Source: Neobacillus niacini (GTDB lineage: Bacteria; Bacillota; Bacilli; Bacillales; Cytobacillaceae). Taken from it: a DNA stretch of 64,000 nt. Position numbers and translations under genes: made by a program. Within the stretch, counting starts at the first letter, position 1. Every line of letters begins with the position of its first letter. Below, one piece after another: positions 39,498-47,433 of the stretch. The notes beneath the pieces were generated by a model that ran no database searches, was not told the origin of the DNA, and was given only the letters and a program-made list of their open reading frames with translations. The stretch spans positions 62,001 to 126,000 of the forward strand of contig NZ_JACWFG010000004.1 of the NCBI RefSeq assembly GCF_019749295.1. The letters run 5' to 3'.

Positions 39498-39881
39498 ATG
39501 ATACAAAACACTCTAATTGAAACGTTAGGTATTGAAATAACTCATTTAGAAGCTGGAAAAGTGATTGCGACAATGCCTGTCGATGAAAGGACTCGCCAGC
39601 CATTTGGATTGTTACATGGCGGTGCGTCGGTAGCATTAGCAGAAACAGTCGCAAGTATTGGGGCATTTGAATTGGTAGATAAAGAAACAGAAGGTGCTGC
39701 CGGATTAGAAATTAATGCCAATCATGTTAGGCCTATCACAGAGGGAACTGTCACGGCAGTAGGGACAATCCTCCATAAAGGAAAGACCACAATGGTTTGG
39801 GATATCAAAATTACGGATGAACAAGACCGTCTTATTTGTGTCTCAAGATGTACAATCGCAGTGATTAAATTGAAAAAGTAA
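39498..39881 (+). CDS. yuxO: Hotdog-fold thioesterase YuxO
   Basis: 127-residue PaaI-type hotdog thioesterase. The catalytic region QPFGLLHGGASVALAETVAS carries the conserved H-G-G and the E nucleophile/base. The GLEINANHVRPITEG strand is typical. B. subtilis YuxO is annotated as an esterase, probably 1,4-dihydroxy-2-naphthoyl-CoA hydrolase of menaquinone synthesis. That fits the menaquinone-dependent dehydrogenases in this window, although it lies away from men genes. GAAAGGAG precedes ATG. Confidence 0.85.
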   Translation: MIQNTLIETLGIEITHLEAGKVIATMPVDERTRQPFGLLHGGASVALAETVASIGAFELVDKETEGAAGLEINANHVRPITEGTVTAVGTILHKGKTTMVWDIKITDEQDRLICVSRCTIAVIKLKK

Positions 39882-39891
39882 GAGAAAGGTG

Positions 39892-39918
39892 AGATGGGAG
39901 TTTTTCCATCTTTTTTTT
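39892..39918 (+). terminator. Rho-independent terminator after yuxO
   Basis: Short stem GATGG / CCATC followed by eight T residues. Confidence 0.65.
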
Positions 39919-40055
39919 GATTCAATTGATAAAATATTTAAAAAATTTGTGTCAATTTCGTGATATAATATAAGAAATATAGAGAATTAGTACAATACTT
40001 TGTACAGGTTTCTTTATATAATGGTAGTAAGAAACCTGAAAAAGGTGGTGAAAAA

Positions 40056-40676
40056 ATGAAGGAAAAGAGACAAACTATCTTTATTGATTTTGAATTTACA
40101 ATGCCTGAACGAAACGTCCGGATGAAAGATTTTTACGCAGAAATTATTGAGGTTGGACTCGTGGCAGTTGTTGATGATCAAATTACAGAGCAATTCTCAT
40201 CCTATGTTACACCACTTAAATTCCCAAAACTAACTGAACGCTGTAAATCATTTTTACATATTTCACAGCAGCAGGTTGACCAGGGAATTTCATTTTATGA
40301 ACTCATTCGAAAGTTAGGTGAATTCAATAATCAGTATGAAACGACCATCGTCACTTGGGGAAATATGGATATGAAGGTACTGAGGCACAATTGTTTAGAG
40401 GCAGGTGTGGCATTTCCGTTCAAAGCCGCAGAGTTGGATTTATCAATGGAATATAAACGGTTTTTTGGGGATCAAAATCAAACGGGATTATGGAAGGCAG
40501 TCCAGGAATATGGTAAAGAAGGAACTGGAAAACATCACAGGGCACTGGATGATGCACTGACTACTTACAATATATTCCGGCTGGTTGAAAAGGATAAACG
40601 CTATTTAGAAAAGCCCAAACCAACAACCATTGGTGACCGCATTGATTTTTCAAAGCTATTAAATGAATTTGCATAA
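40056..40676 (+). CDS. kapD: KapD, DEDDh 3'-5' exonuclease family
   Basis: 206-residue exonuclease-fold protein. The DEDD residues are visible: IDFEFTMPE (D and E near residue 10), VTWGNMDMKVLRHN (aspartate near 107), and HHRALDDAL (H and D near 166). The ending PKPTTIGDRIDFSKLLNEF matches KapD. In B. subtilis KapD overproduction inhibits the KinA route into sporulation, and KapD is reported as a spore-coat component, so an enzyme role in vivo is not settled. AAGGTGG precedes ATG. It is convergent with kapB. Confidence 0.88.
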   Translation: MKEKRQTIFIDFEFTMPERNVRMKDFYAEIIEVGLVAVVDDQITEQFSSYVTPLKFPKLTERCKSFLHISQQQVDQGISFYELIRKLGEFNNQYETTIVTWGNMDMKVLRHNCLEAGVAFPFKAAELDLSMEYKRFFGDQNQTGLWKAVQEYGKEGTGKHHRALDDALTTYNIFRLVEKDKRYLEKPKPTTIGDRIDFSKLLNEFA

Positions 40677-40709
40677 AAGGCCAAATCACTCAAACTGATT
40701 TGGCCTTTT
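40675..40709. terminator. Bidirectional terminator between kapD and kapB
   Basis: Perfect 14-bp stem AAAAGGCCAAATCA / TGATTTGGCCTTTT with a 7-base loop. Confidence 0.9.
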
Positions 40710-40714
40710 ATTGT

Positions 40715-41098
40715 TTATTTGAAATAATCTTTTTCAAGAGATGCAAGACTTTTTAAACTCATGTCCGCCCAAGAGGTTCCGTTCTCTGTAAGTTCGGATT
40801 TCATCTTACCAACTGCTAGTCTTAAGGAATCAAGGTAGTCAGGTACTTCCTCATTAAAAGGCTTTACCATTTGCTTAGGAATATTGGTCTGCTCTCGATA
40901 GGAAAGGGCTTTTCTTTCATGAAAAATCTGTACATCGGCTTCCTTTGGATTATGTAAGTCGCCCTGCATTGGATGTTTGAGAACGGCTAGAACTCTGACT
41001 AAATAATGCTGGGGGCGAACCTCGGTTATTTCCCCAATATATTTTCCTGTTTTATAAATTCCGGTAACGATTTCGCCAATCTGTAATTCTGACATCAT
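40715..41098 (-). CDS. kapB: Kinase-associated protein KapB
   Basis: 127-residue protein of the KapB family with a conserved KGxYKTGxYIGEI-like start (TGIYKTGKYIGEI) and the block HPMQGDLHNP, FHERKALSYREQTN. In B. subtilis KapB is required for KinB-dependent entry into sporulation. No kinB gene lies beside it here. Despite the family's lipoprotein label, I see no lipobox. ATG 41098 follows GGAGGAGGG; the adjacent ATG 41095 is equally possible. Confidence 0.87.
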   Translation of the reverse strand: MMSELQIGEIVTGIYKTGKYIGEITEVRPQHYLVRVLAVLKHPMQGDLHNPKEADVQIFHERKALSYREQTNIPKQMVKPFNEEVPDYLDSLRLAVGKMKSELTENGTSWADMSLKSLASLEKDYFK

Positions 41099-41190
41099 GT
41101 TCCCTCCTCCACTAACTTCTCTCATTATATAAAAAACAAGATGCAAAAAACAAAAATATCGGTTAAATTAATAAAATGGAGGGATGATAA

Positions 41191-41931
41191 ATGAGAAAGA
41201 AATGGCCATTTTTAATCGTACTTATGATTGGATTTCTTGTCTTAACTGGATGTGGGACAAGCAAAGAGAAAGAGGAAGCAGCTCCTAAGAGCTCTGCACA
41301 GAAAACTGAGGAAAAGGAAGGGAGCGATCAAGTGGCAAACGCAGTTTATCCTCAACTTTCAAATGAAGTTTCTGAAAATGAGAAACTCGTTGAAATAGAA
41401 ACAACCATGGGAAACATAAAGATTAAATTATTCCCCGAATATGCTCCAAAAGCTGTAGAAAATTTTGTGACGCATGGTGAGGACGGATATTACGATGGAC
41501 TTATCTTTCATCGGGTAATTAATGACTTCATGATACAGGGCGGTGACCCGAACGGGGATGGAACCGGTGGAGAAAGTATTTATGGTGTTCCATTTGAGGA
41601 TGAATTTTCAACCAATCTTTATAATTTACGTGGAGCATTATCAATGGCAAATTCAGGGTCAAATACGAACGGCAGTCAATTCTTTATTGTGCAGAAAAAA
41701 TCAGTAGACCCGTCAATGAAACCAGAAATGGAAAAGGCAGGATTTCCAAAAGAAGTTATTGAGGCCTATGAAGAGAGAGGCGGCACACCTTGGCTAGACC
41801 AACGCCACACTGTTTTTGGACAAGTGGTTGAGGGAATGGATATTGTAGACAAAATTGCTGAGGCACCTGTTGATAGTAAAGACAAACCAGAAGAAGATAT
41901 TTTGATCAAAGACTTTAAAGTGTTGAAGTAA
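41191..41931 (+). CDS. Lipoprotein cyclophilin (peptidyl-prolyl isomerase)
   Basis: 246 residues. The signal peptide ends in a lipobox LTGC at about residue 21, followed by a Lys/Glu-rich linker to residue 65. The rest is a cyclophilin domain with [15 protein letters not shown] and [18 protein letters not shown], which hold the catalytic arginine and substrate-binding Q, F and N residues. It thus acts as an extracytoplasmic prolyl isomerase at the membrane surface, probably in secreted-protein folding. GGAGGG precedes ATG. Confidence 0.9.
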   Translation: MRKKWPFLIVLMIGFLVLTGCGTSKEKEEAAPKSSAQKTEEKEGSDQVANAVYPQLSNEVSENEKLVEIETTMGNIKIKLFPEYAPKAVENFVTHGEDGYYDGLIFHRVINDFMIQGGDPNGDGTGGESIYGVPFEDEFSTNLYNLRGALSMANSGSNTNGSQFFIVQKKSVDPSMKPEMEKAGFPKEVIEAYEERGGTPWLDQRHTVFGQVVEGMDIVDKIAEAPVDSKDKPEEDILIKDFKVLK

Positions 41932-42018
41932 CCAGAAGAATTCATTTAATGGCAGAAATAAATTTTTGTTGCTATAATTATATATTAGTGACATTCCTTT
42001 AAAGAAAGGGAGAAAAAA

Positions 42019-42234
42019 ATGTTTCAGCCATTTGTATTATCGTTATTTTTATACTTTCCTGAGGATAAATCGGAATATGGTCCAGCGGCAATTACTTTTA
42101 CTATTTTTGTGATAGGCGCCCTTCTAACTATGAGGTTAATAATCAAGGTCTCAAAGCGTGAAGCCAAAAAAGCGAAGGAACTTGAAGAAAAGTTACTATC
42201 TCAAAACAATAGCCAAGGAAACAGCGAACATTAA
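42019..42234 (+). CDS. Small single-pass membrane protein
   Basis: 71 residues. There is a short hydrophobic N-terminus, a transmembrane helix at about residues 23-43 (AAITFTIFVIGALLTMRLII), and a highly charged helical C-terminal tail (KREAKKAKELEEKL) that may form a coiled coil in the cytoplasm. AAAGGGAG precedes ATG at suitable spacing. I do not recognise a family. A terminator overlaps its stop codon, so it is transcribed separately from sodC. Confidence 0.65.
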   Translation: MFQPFVLSLFLYFPEDKSEYGPAAITFTIFVIGALLTMRLIIKVSKREAKKAKELEEKLLSQNNSQGNSEH

Positions 42235-42251
42235 GCTGTTTCTTTTTTTTA
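42220..42251 (+). terminator. Terminator overlapping the 71-aa gene stop
   Basis: Stem GAAACAGC / GCTGTTTC with a T8 tail; the 5' arm is inside the coding end. Confidence 0.75.
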
Positions 42252-42311
42252 CATAATATTTTCCCTTATCGTTGATACTATGACAAAAATGTCTATTTTA
42301 GGGGGATATAA

Positions 42312-42833
42312 ATGAAAAGAGTTTGGATGATCATTCCACTAATCCTGCTGACAGGTTGTTTAGAGAAAGAAATTACAAAACTAGATGTAAAGATGGTAAA
42401 TGATAAAGGCAATTCAATTGGAAACGTCACTCTTCAAGAGGTATCTAGTGGAGTAAAAGTCAAGTTAGAATTAAAAAATCTTCCCCCGGGGGAGCATGCC
42501 CTTCATATTCATGATAAGGGAAAATGTACGAAGCCGGATTTCAAATCTGCTGGCGAACATCTTAATCCAGATGATAAGAAGCATGGTCTTTTGCATCCGG
42601 AAGGTTCGCATGCAGGTGATCTTCCGAATATCATTGTAAAGGATGACGGGACTGTAAAGGGAGAATTAATGGCAGCGAATGTAACGTTAAAAGATGGGAA
42701 GAAGTCGCTTTTTCCGAAGGATGGGACCACAATCATTATTCATGAAGAAAAAGATGATGGTATGACCGAGCCTGAAGGGGATTCTGGCGGCAGGATTGGA
42801 TGCGGAGAAATATCCAAGGATGGTGCGAAATAA
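42312..42833 (+). CDS. sodC: Cu/Zn superoxide dismutase-like lipoprotein
   Basis: 173-residue lipoprotein (lipobox LTGC, C16) with a Cu/Zn SOD domain. All copper ligands appear present: H65 and H67 in LHIHDKG, H83 in AGEHLNP and H144 in IIIHEEKDD. The zinc ligands are H83, H91, H100 and D103. The structural disulfide cysteines are C72 and C164. It is thus predicted to be an active periplasm-equivalent SOD at the cell surface. From memory, the B. subtilis homologue YojM is described as lacking copper ligands. Confidence 0.9.
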   Translation: MKRVWMIIPLILLTGCLEKEITKLDVKMVNDKGNSIGNVTLQEVSSGVKVKLELKNLPPGEHALHIHDKGKCTKPDFKSAGEHLNPDDKKHGLLHPEGSHAGDLPNIIVKDDGTVKGELMAANVTLKDGKKSLFPKDGTTIIIHEEKDDGMTEPEGDSGGRIGCGEISKDGAK

Positions 42834-42839
42834 GGAAAT

Positions 42840-42872
42840 AGGCTCTCTCATTTTATTGAGATGCCTTTTTTT
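42840..42872 (+). terminator. Rho-independent terminator after sodC
   Basis: Stem AGGCTCTCTCA / TGAGATGCCT with a mismatch or bulge and T7 tail. Confidence 0.7.
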
Positions 42873-42964
42873 ATGAGAGAAATTCCTGAACTAGGTCATT
42901 TATCTAAGCTTATCCAAATGGTCAAGCATACACTAGCATGTAGACTGTAAGGAGGCGATAATAA

Positions 42965-43306
42965 ATGGCAAAAAGACAATTTTTTGGCGGTTTCCATGGA
43001 CAACCTGGGTATCCGCAAATGGGAGGCTACCAGCAAGGCTATCCACAAATGGGAGGTTACCAGCAAGGCTATCCACAAATGGGAGGCCACCATCAGGGCT
43101 ATCCACAAATGGGAGGCCACCATCAGGGCTATCCACAAATGGGAGGCTACCAGCAAGGCTATCCACAAATGGGAGGCTACCAGCATGGCTATCCGCAAAT
43201 GGGAGGCCACCATCAGGGCTACCCGCAAATGGGAGGCCACCATCAGGGTTACCCGCAAATGGGAGGCTTTCAACAATTTAGAAAGCCAAACCGAAAAAAT
43301 AAATAA
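42965..43306 (+). CDS. GYPQMGG decapeptide-repeat protein
   Basis: 113 residues: a 14-residue start, nine tandem GYPQMGG-[Y/H/F]-[Q/H]-[Q/H] decapeptides (residues 15-104), and a basic tail FRKPNRKNK. AAGGAGG lies 8 bases before ATG. The repeats alternate as two YQQ-type then two HHQ-type units, a 40-residue superperiod, before a last FQQ. It is rich in Gly, Tyr, Gln, His and Met and has no signal peptide. Similar low-complexity proteins occur in spore coats, but the family is not one I recognise. Confidence 0.75.
   Translation: MAKRQFFGGFHGQPGYPQMGGYQQGYPQMGGYQQGYPQMGGHHQGYPQMGGHHQGYPQMGGYQQGYPQMGGYQHGYPQMGGHHQGYPQMGGHHQGYPQMGGFQQFRKPNRKNK
43007..43276. repeat. 30-bp tandem coding repeat, nine copies
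   Basis: Nine head-to-tail 30-bp units based on GGCTATCCACAAATGGGAGG, each encoding one GYPQMGG decapeptide. The minus strand is also open through the array because the period is divisible by three; that frame is not considered a gene. Confidence 0.9.
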
Positions 43307-43322
43307 GAAAAAATAGACGTAA

Positions 43323-43362
43323 CAAGCCTGTTTCTTCATAATTGAAGGGACAGGCTTTCTTA
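43323..43362 (+). terminator. Terminator after the GYPQMGG protein gene
   Basis: Stem AAGCCTGT / ACAGGCTT with an internal TTC / GAA pair and a TTCTT tail. Confidence 0.7.
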
Positions 43363-43385
43363 TAAAAAACTAGGAGTATTCAATT

Positions 43386-44615
43386 ATGAGAAATAGATTA
43401 TTTTATCAAGACTCTTACATAAAATCGTTCACTTCCGAAGTAGTTACAAAAGGAAAAGATAAGGATGACAATGATTATATTGTTCTGGAACAAACAGCCT
43501 TTTACCCGACAGGCGGCGGCCAGCCCCATGATATTGGAACAATTGAAAACAATAAAGTACTCAATGTAGAGGAAGTTGAGGGGGAAATCCGTCATTATCT
43601 TGAAAACGAATTAGATGATGGTATCTCTTCTGTGCATGGTATTATCGATTGGGAAAGAAGATTTGATCATATGCAGCAGCATGCAGGACAACACATTCTC
43701 TCGGCTGCCTTTGAACAATTATTTGGTTACAAGACAATCGGTTTTCATTTAGGAAATGAAACCATAACAATTGATTTAGAGACAGAAATTCTTCTGGAAT
43801 CTGAAGCTCTGAGAGTAGAAGAACTGGCCAACCAGATCATAGTAGAAAATCGGTTAATTGAAACCAAATGGGTAACAGAGGAAGAACTAATAAATTATAA
43901 ACTGCGAAAAGAGACAAGTGTAAAAGAGGATATTAGACTTGTTATCATTCCAAATTTTGATTATAACGGCTGTGGCGGTACTCATCCTAGAGCAACTGGT
44001 GAAGTCCAGGCAATAAAAATATTGGGCTGGGAAAGACAAAAGAAAAAGGTCCGCGTAGAATTTGTTTGTGGAAATCGTGTGTTGAAACAGTTAAATCAAA
44101 AAAATAAAGTACTAATGGAGCTGACTAAACTCCTTAATGCTCCTGAAAAGGATATGCAGCAAGCTGTTATTCGGCTAATAGAGAACAGTAAAAGCACGCA
44201 AAAGGAATTGGAACAATCACGAGAGGAACTGCTTCACTATGAAGCAAGAAGTTTAGCTCGAATTAGTAAAAATGAGGCTGGTTATAAAATTATCAGCGAA
44301 GTGTTTCAAAACAGAAGTATACAGGATCTGCAAAAGTTAGCTAGAATGATCCTAACAGAAGATAAAGAATCCATCGTGATATTGGTTTCTGAAAATGAAA
44401 ATAGGGTACAGCTTGTATGTGCGCGAGGTACTTTAGAAAACATAAGTATGAAAAAATTAATGGGAACTGCACTTTCTCCTATTAATGGAAAGGGCGGCGG
44501 AAGTGATTCTTTTGCACAGGGAGGGGGAGAAGCGCTTATTTCAGGAAAACAAATGCTCCAGCATTTACTGGGGATTATCCATTCGTCCAATGGATATACA
44601 TCTGAGCATTCTTAG
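43386..44615 (+). CDS. AlaX-type alanyl-tRNA editing protein
   Basis: 409-residue stand-alone editing protein related to the AlaRS editing domain, which hydrolyses Ser- or Gly-mischarged tRNA-Ala. The zinc motif is split as H99-A-G-Q-H103 and C196/H200 in NGCGGTHPR. An N-terminal beta-barrel (FYPTGGGQPHD) precedes it. The C-terminal half is helical and ends in a DHHA1-like GKGGGSDSFAQGGG segment, making this the long AlaX-L form. AGGAG precedes ATG. Confidence 0.9.
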   Translation: MRNRLFYQDSYIKSFTSEVVTKGKDKDDNDYIVLEQTAFYPTGGGQPHDIGTIENNKVLNVEEVEGEIRHYLENELDDGISSVHGIIDWERRFDHMQQHAGQHILSAAFEQLFGYKTIGFHLGNETITIDLETEILLESEALRVEELANQIIVENRLIETKWVTEEELINYKLRKETSVKEDIRLVIIPNFDYNGCGGTHPRATGEVQAIKILGWERQKKKVRVEFVCGNRVLKQLNQKNKVLMELTKLLNAPEKDMQQAVIRLIENSKSTQKELEQSREELLHYEARSLARISKNEAGYKIISEVFQNRSIQDLQKLARMILTEDKESIVILVSENENRVQLVCARGTLENISMKKLMGTALSPINGKGGGSDSFAQGGGEALISGKQMLQHLLGIIHSSNGYTSEHS

Positions 44616-44682
44616 GCAAGCTATTTATTGTTGACATATATAAGTATACTAATAATAGAGGCTAAGAAAGGTGTGGATTTTC

Positions 44683-45060
44683 ATGGGATTTTTTGATGGA
44701 ATGTTGGGAAATGCCGCAGAGGTAAACCCTGAAGAAGCACAAATGGAATTTGCTAGAATTCTTGCTGTAAATGAAAAAATTGAAAAAGCCTATAAGGTAA
44801 TTAGAGATTTATTCATTTTTACAAATAAACGGCTGATTCTAGTGGACAAGCAAGGGTTAACAGGAAAAAAGGTGGAGTACCATTCCATTCCTTATAAGAG
44901 TATTACCCATTTTAGTATTGAGACAGCGGGTAGCTTTGATTTGGATGCAGAATTAAAAATCTGGATTTCAGGGAATGCGCTTCCGCTTCAAAAACAATTT
45001 AACAAGAACGTAAACATTTATGAGATTCAAACTGTACTTGCAGAATATGTTTTAAGATAG
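44683..45060 (+). CDS. Bacterial PH-domain protein (YozO/YvbH type)
   Basis: 125-residue protein with a bacterial pleckstrin-homology fold: FIFTNKRLILVDKQGLTGKKVEYHSIPYKSITHFSIETAG matches the PH_8 core. The N-terminal MGFFDGMLGN matches other family members. Function unknown. ATG 44683 is preferred to GTG 44671 by homologue length, with AAGAAAGG upstream. The stop codon lies inside a repeat-element end (see 45058-45126). Confidence 0.78.
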   Translation: MGFFDGMLGNAAEVNPEEAQMEFARILAVNEKIEKAYKVIRDLFIFTNKRLILVDKQGLTGKKVEYHSIPYKSITHFSIETAGSFDLDAELKIWISGNALPLQKQFNKNVNIYEIQTVLAEYVLR

Positions 45061-45126
45061 AAAAGCGGAAGCGCCTTGCTTATGACCCCGAGCCCCTAGG
45101 CGCTGGAGCTAGACAAGTAGAAAAGC
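45058..45126. repeat. Short Bacillaceae intergenic repeat with 9-bp flanking duplication
   Basis: A 51-bp palindromic insert (GGAAGCGCCTTG...GGCGCTGGAGC) flanked by direct repeats TAGAAAAGC at 45058-45066 and 45118-45126. The left copy includes the TAG stop of the PH-domain gene. The same GCGGAAGCGCC...GGCGCTGGAGC motif recurs in many Bacillaceae genomes, by my recollection. Confidence 0.7.
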
Positions 45127-45145
45127 AGGAGTAGGAGAGAATGAA

Positions 45146-45409
45146 TTGGAAAGTGAAATGAAAACTAATCTACAATTTGTTGACGTATTAAATGAATGGG
45201 ATCCTTTCTATTTAAAGAATGGAAATTATGATACTGAAATAGCTGATACCATCCAAGCGATTCATGAATTAGACAAGCCAGAAGCATTAGCAGGCAGAAT
45301 ACAAAGTATATATGAATTTTCCTTTGAGAGGTTAATACCTTTCGAGCAGTGCCTAAAAGTTGCTAGGGAGCTGCTGTTGATAAAGGATAATGACTCATGT
45401 TCCATATAA
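45146..45409 (+). CDS. yugE: YugE family (DUF1871) protein
   Basis: 87-residue helical protein matching the YugE/DUF1871 family: LNEWDPFYLKNGNYDTEIADTIQA, then ALAGRIQSIYEFSFERLIPFEQC. Function unknown. It starts at TTG 45146 with GGAGAG 6 bases upstream. It is convergent with yugF, as the B. subtilis gene order predicts. Confidence 0.82.
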   Translation: MESEMKTNLQFVDVLNEWDPFYLKNGNYDTEIADTIQAIHELDKPEALAGRIQSIYEFSFERLIPFEQCLKVARELLLIKDNDSCSI

Positions 45410-45440
45410 AAAACGACAGCTGGCGGCTGTCGTTTTCTTA
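45410..45440. terminator. Bidirectional terminator between yugE and yugF
   Basis: Stem AAACGACAGC / GCTGTCGTTT with T-rich right flank. Confidence 0.85.
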
Positions 45441-46262
45441 TGCTAAAAATTGTTTTATATGCTGGAATACATCCTCAGGACGTTCCTCAGGTACTAAATG
45501 CCCTGTCTCCTTTAAAATAACAAGCTCTGAACTGCTTAAATCCGTTTTCAAGCGTTTACCTACGGATAGCGGGACAACTTTGTCATGTTCACCCCAAATT
45601 AATAAACAAGGATGGGTAATATTATTGAGTGCTGTCCTTGAAAGGTCACCTTCATGATCACGGATCATTCTGGTTAATGCTAAAAAAATATCATCCTTTA
45701 AAAAAGGCTGTAAATATCCAAAGAGCATTTCATCACTAATTAAGGTATGGTCATGTATGACATTCTGAAGATTTTGTACCACACCTGACTTTGCTAGTGA
45801 AAATTTTACGTATAAATGGAAATAAGGAATATAACTGCCTAGGATTAATGGAAGTTTTAAGCGCTTTGAATAAGATGAACTGCAAAGCAGGATAGCCTTA
45901 TGTGCTAAATCGGGCTGTTGATGCAGGATATTAAGGACAATTTGACCGCCCATGGAATGACCGATTAGAATAACCTCATCTAAACCAAGGGAATGAACAA
46001 GCTGAATGACAGTTTGAGCAAGATTTTTATAGGAATAAATAAATTTATTGCTTTTCCCGCTCTTTCCAAAGGGAGGAAGGTCAACGGAAACTACCTGATA
46101 ATCTTTGTTTAAAAAGGGAATCAATCGTCGATAGCTAAAAGTGGAGGAAAGGAAACCGTGCAGCAGCACCAGTGTCTTTTGGGAATTAGGGTTTGGATAA
46201 AACTCATAGTAAATATTTATGTTATTCACTAGCTGATTACGATAAATAACATTTTCTTCCAC
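45438..46262 (-). CDS. yugF: Alpha/beta hydrolase YugF
   Basis: 274-residue alpha/beta-hydrolase. The oxyanion motif is LLHGFLSS, and the nucleophile is S103 in GHSMGGQ. The acid is the aspartate in LIWGEHDKVVP, and the base is the histidine in ETGHLVPEE. A small helical lid lies between. It is soluble with no signal peptide. The substrate is unknown. Convergent with yugE. Confidence 0.9.
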   Translation of the reverse strand: MEENVIYRNQLVNNINIYYEFYPNPNSQKTLVLLHGFLSSTFSYRRLIPFLNKDYQVVSVDLPPFGKSGKSNKFIYSYKNLAQTVIQLVHSLGLDEVILIGHSMGGQIVLNILHQQPDLAHKAILLCSSSYSKRLKLPLILGSYIPYFHLYVKFSLAKSGVVQNLQNVIHDHTLISDEMLFGYLQPFLKDDIFLALTRMIRDHEGDLSRTALNNITHPCLLIWGEHDKVVPLSVGKRLKTDLSSSELVILKETGHLVPEERPEDVFQHIKQFLA

Positions 46263-46460
46263 GTAGACAACCCACTCTCTATTTTATGTTGATTATAATA
46301 ATTTCTCCAGCGGGTTCATATTTCACACGTGTTTTTACATTTTTTTCAAAAAAAAGGGACACACCACATTGGTTGTCCACTTCAAAAAGGGGGGAATACT
46401 AGAAAGCTTATATGTTAATGTTTTCCTAATTAAACTTAAATTATACCTATTGTTATAAAT

Positions 46461-46676
46461 TTATATTTGTTTATCGAGCTGATCTAATAATAATTCTGAG
46501 GCAGGAATATCAAGGACGGTCGACAATTTCATAAGGGTTTGAGTGCTTGGGATCTGTTCACCAGATTCATATTTCTCGATAGTATGTGTACCTACTCTAA
46601 TTTTTTGTGCTAATTCTTCTTTTGTCATCTTTAAATGTTCTCGATAATTTTTGATTGTACGGCCAACTGTATTCAT
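46461..46676 (-). CDS. Small Xre-type HTH transcription regulator
   Basis: 71-residue protein that is almost entirely a Cro/C1 helix-turn-helix: LKMTKEELAQKIRVGTHTIEKYESGEQIPS, followed by a short C-terminal helix that may dimerise. ATG 46676 follows GAGAGG at 8-base spacing. It is divergent from yugI, with about 200 bp between, so it may regulate itself and possibly yugI. It is not accompanied by phage or toxin genes. Confidence 0.85.
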   Translation of the reverse strand: MNTVGRTIKNYREHLKMTKEELAQKIRVGTHTIEKYESGEQIPSTQTLMKLSTVLDIPASELLLDQLDKQI

Positions 46677-46798
46677 GCTAATCACCTCTCCACATAGACA
46701 TTATCTCACATTTATATTAACATAAAATTCTTTTTAGCAGTTAAAAACCCAATTGAATATTATGTCAACGTTTTCATTAGATTTAAGGAAAACCTTTT

Positions 46799-46827
46799 TT
46801 GATTAAATCTTTACAATGTGCTATAAT
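46799..46827 (+). promoter_or_regulatory. Sigma-A promoter for yugI
   Basis: TTGATT at 46799-46804 and TATAAT at 46822-46827 with 17-bp spacing, about 50 bp before the yugI start. Confidence 0.75.
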
Positions 46828-46878
46828 TGTTTATTGCGTATATAGAAGATAAAATAATTATTTCTTAGGAGTGTTTTC

Positions 46879-47286
46879 ATGACAGAAAAGATCGAAACTG
46901 GAAGTGTAGTAACTGGTAAAGTAACTGGAATTCAACCATATGGTGCGTTCATAGCATTAGATGAAAATACACAAGGCCTTGTGCATATTTCAGAAATTAC
47001 GCATGGCTATGTAAAAGACATCAACGACCATCTTAAAGTTGGCGATGAAGTAAAAGTAAAAGTATTATCAATTGATGAAAATGCGGGTAAAATTGGTTTG
47101 TCTATTCGTGCAACAGAAGAAGCACCTGTTCAACAGGCTGCTGCTGCTAAGCCAAAGAAACCACGTAAGCGTCAAGCAGCTGCAATTGTACCTGAAGTTG
47201 AAGGACAACAAGGTTTTAACACTTTAAAAGACAAACTGCAAGAGTGGATTGACCAATCCCAGCGTGAAGACTTAATTAAGAAATAA
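46879..47286 (+). CDS. yugI: General stress protein 13, S1 RNA-binding
   Basis: 135-residue protein. The S1 domain spans residues 5-75 (GSVVTGKVTGIQPYGAFIAL, GLVHISEI, VKVLSIDENAGKIGLSIR). A short Ala/Lys-rich linker and a C-terminal helix (GFNTLKDKLQEWIDQSQRED) follow. In B. subtilis this is GSP13, a stress-induced ribosome-associated protein. A good sigma-A promoter precedes it, and TAGGAGTG is the ribosome binding site. Confidence 0.93.
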   Translation: MTEKIETGSVVTGKVTGIQPYGAFIALDENTQGLVHISEITHGYVKDINDHLKVGDEVKVKVLSIDENAGKIGLSIRATEEAPVQQAAAAKPKKPRKRQAAAIVPEVEGQQGFNTLKDKLQEWIDQSQREDLIKK

Positions 47287-47293
47287 TACAACG

Positions 47294-47338
47294 AAAACCT
47301 AGCACCATGCCATTAACCGCATGAGCTAGGTTTTTTTA
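47294..47338 (+). terminator. Rho-independent terminator after yugI
   Basis: Outer stem AAAACCTAGC / GCTAGGTTTT with an inner CATGC / GCATG pair, then T-rich tail. Confidence 0.8.
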
Positions 47339-47390
47339 TTACGAAAAAGTTTATAGTTATGGTTCATTCTTTTTGCATGCTCGGCTACAA

Positions 47391-47408
47391 TAGGTATGTA
47401 CATACCTA
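47391..47408. promoter_or_regulatory. 18-bp perfect palindrome upstream of rocD
   Basis: TAGGTATGTACATACCTA is an exact palindrome 26 bp before the rocD start codon. TACAAT at 47386-47391 could be a -10 element, which would place the palindrome over the transcription start, an arrangement typical of a repressor operator. The protein that binds it is unknown. Confidence 0.55.
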
Positions 47409-47433
47409 CCTTTGAAATGGAGGAAGAAGATCT

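Noticed and set aside
42896..43339. 147-codon minus-strand frame opposite the GYPQMGG protein
   Set aside because: It is an antisense shadow of the 30-bp coding repeat; the plus strand has the ribosome binding site and terminator.
47361..47400. Sigma-54 (SigL) -12/-24 promoter for rocD
   Set aside because: TGG and TGC elements exist but their spacing is 14 rather than 12 bases, so they do not fit the consensus.
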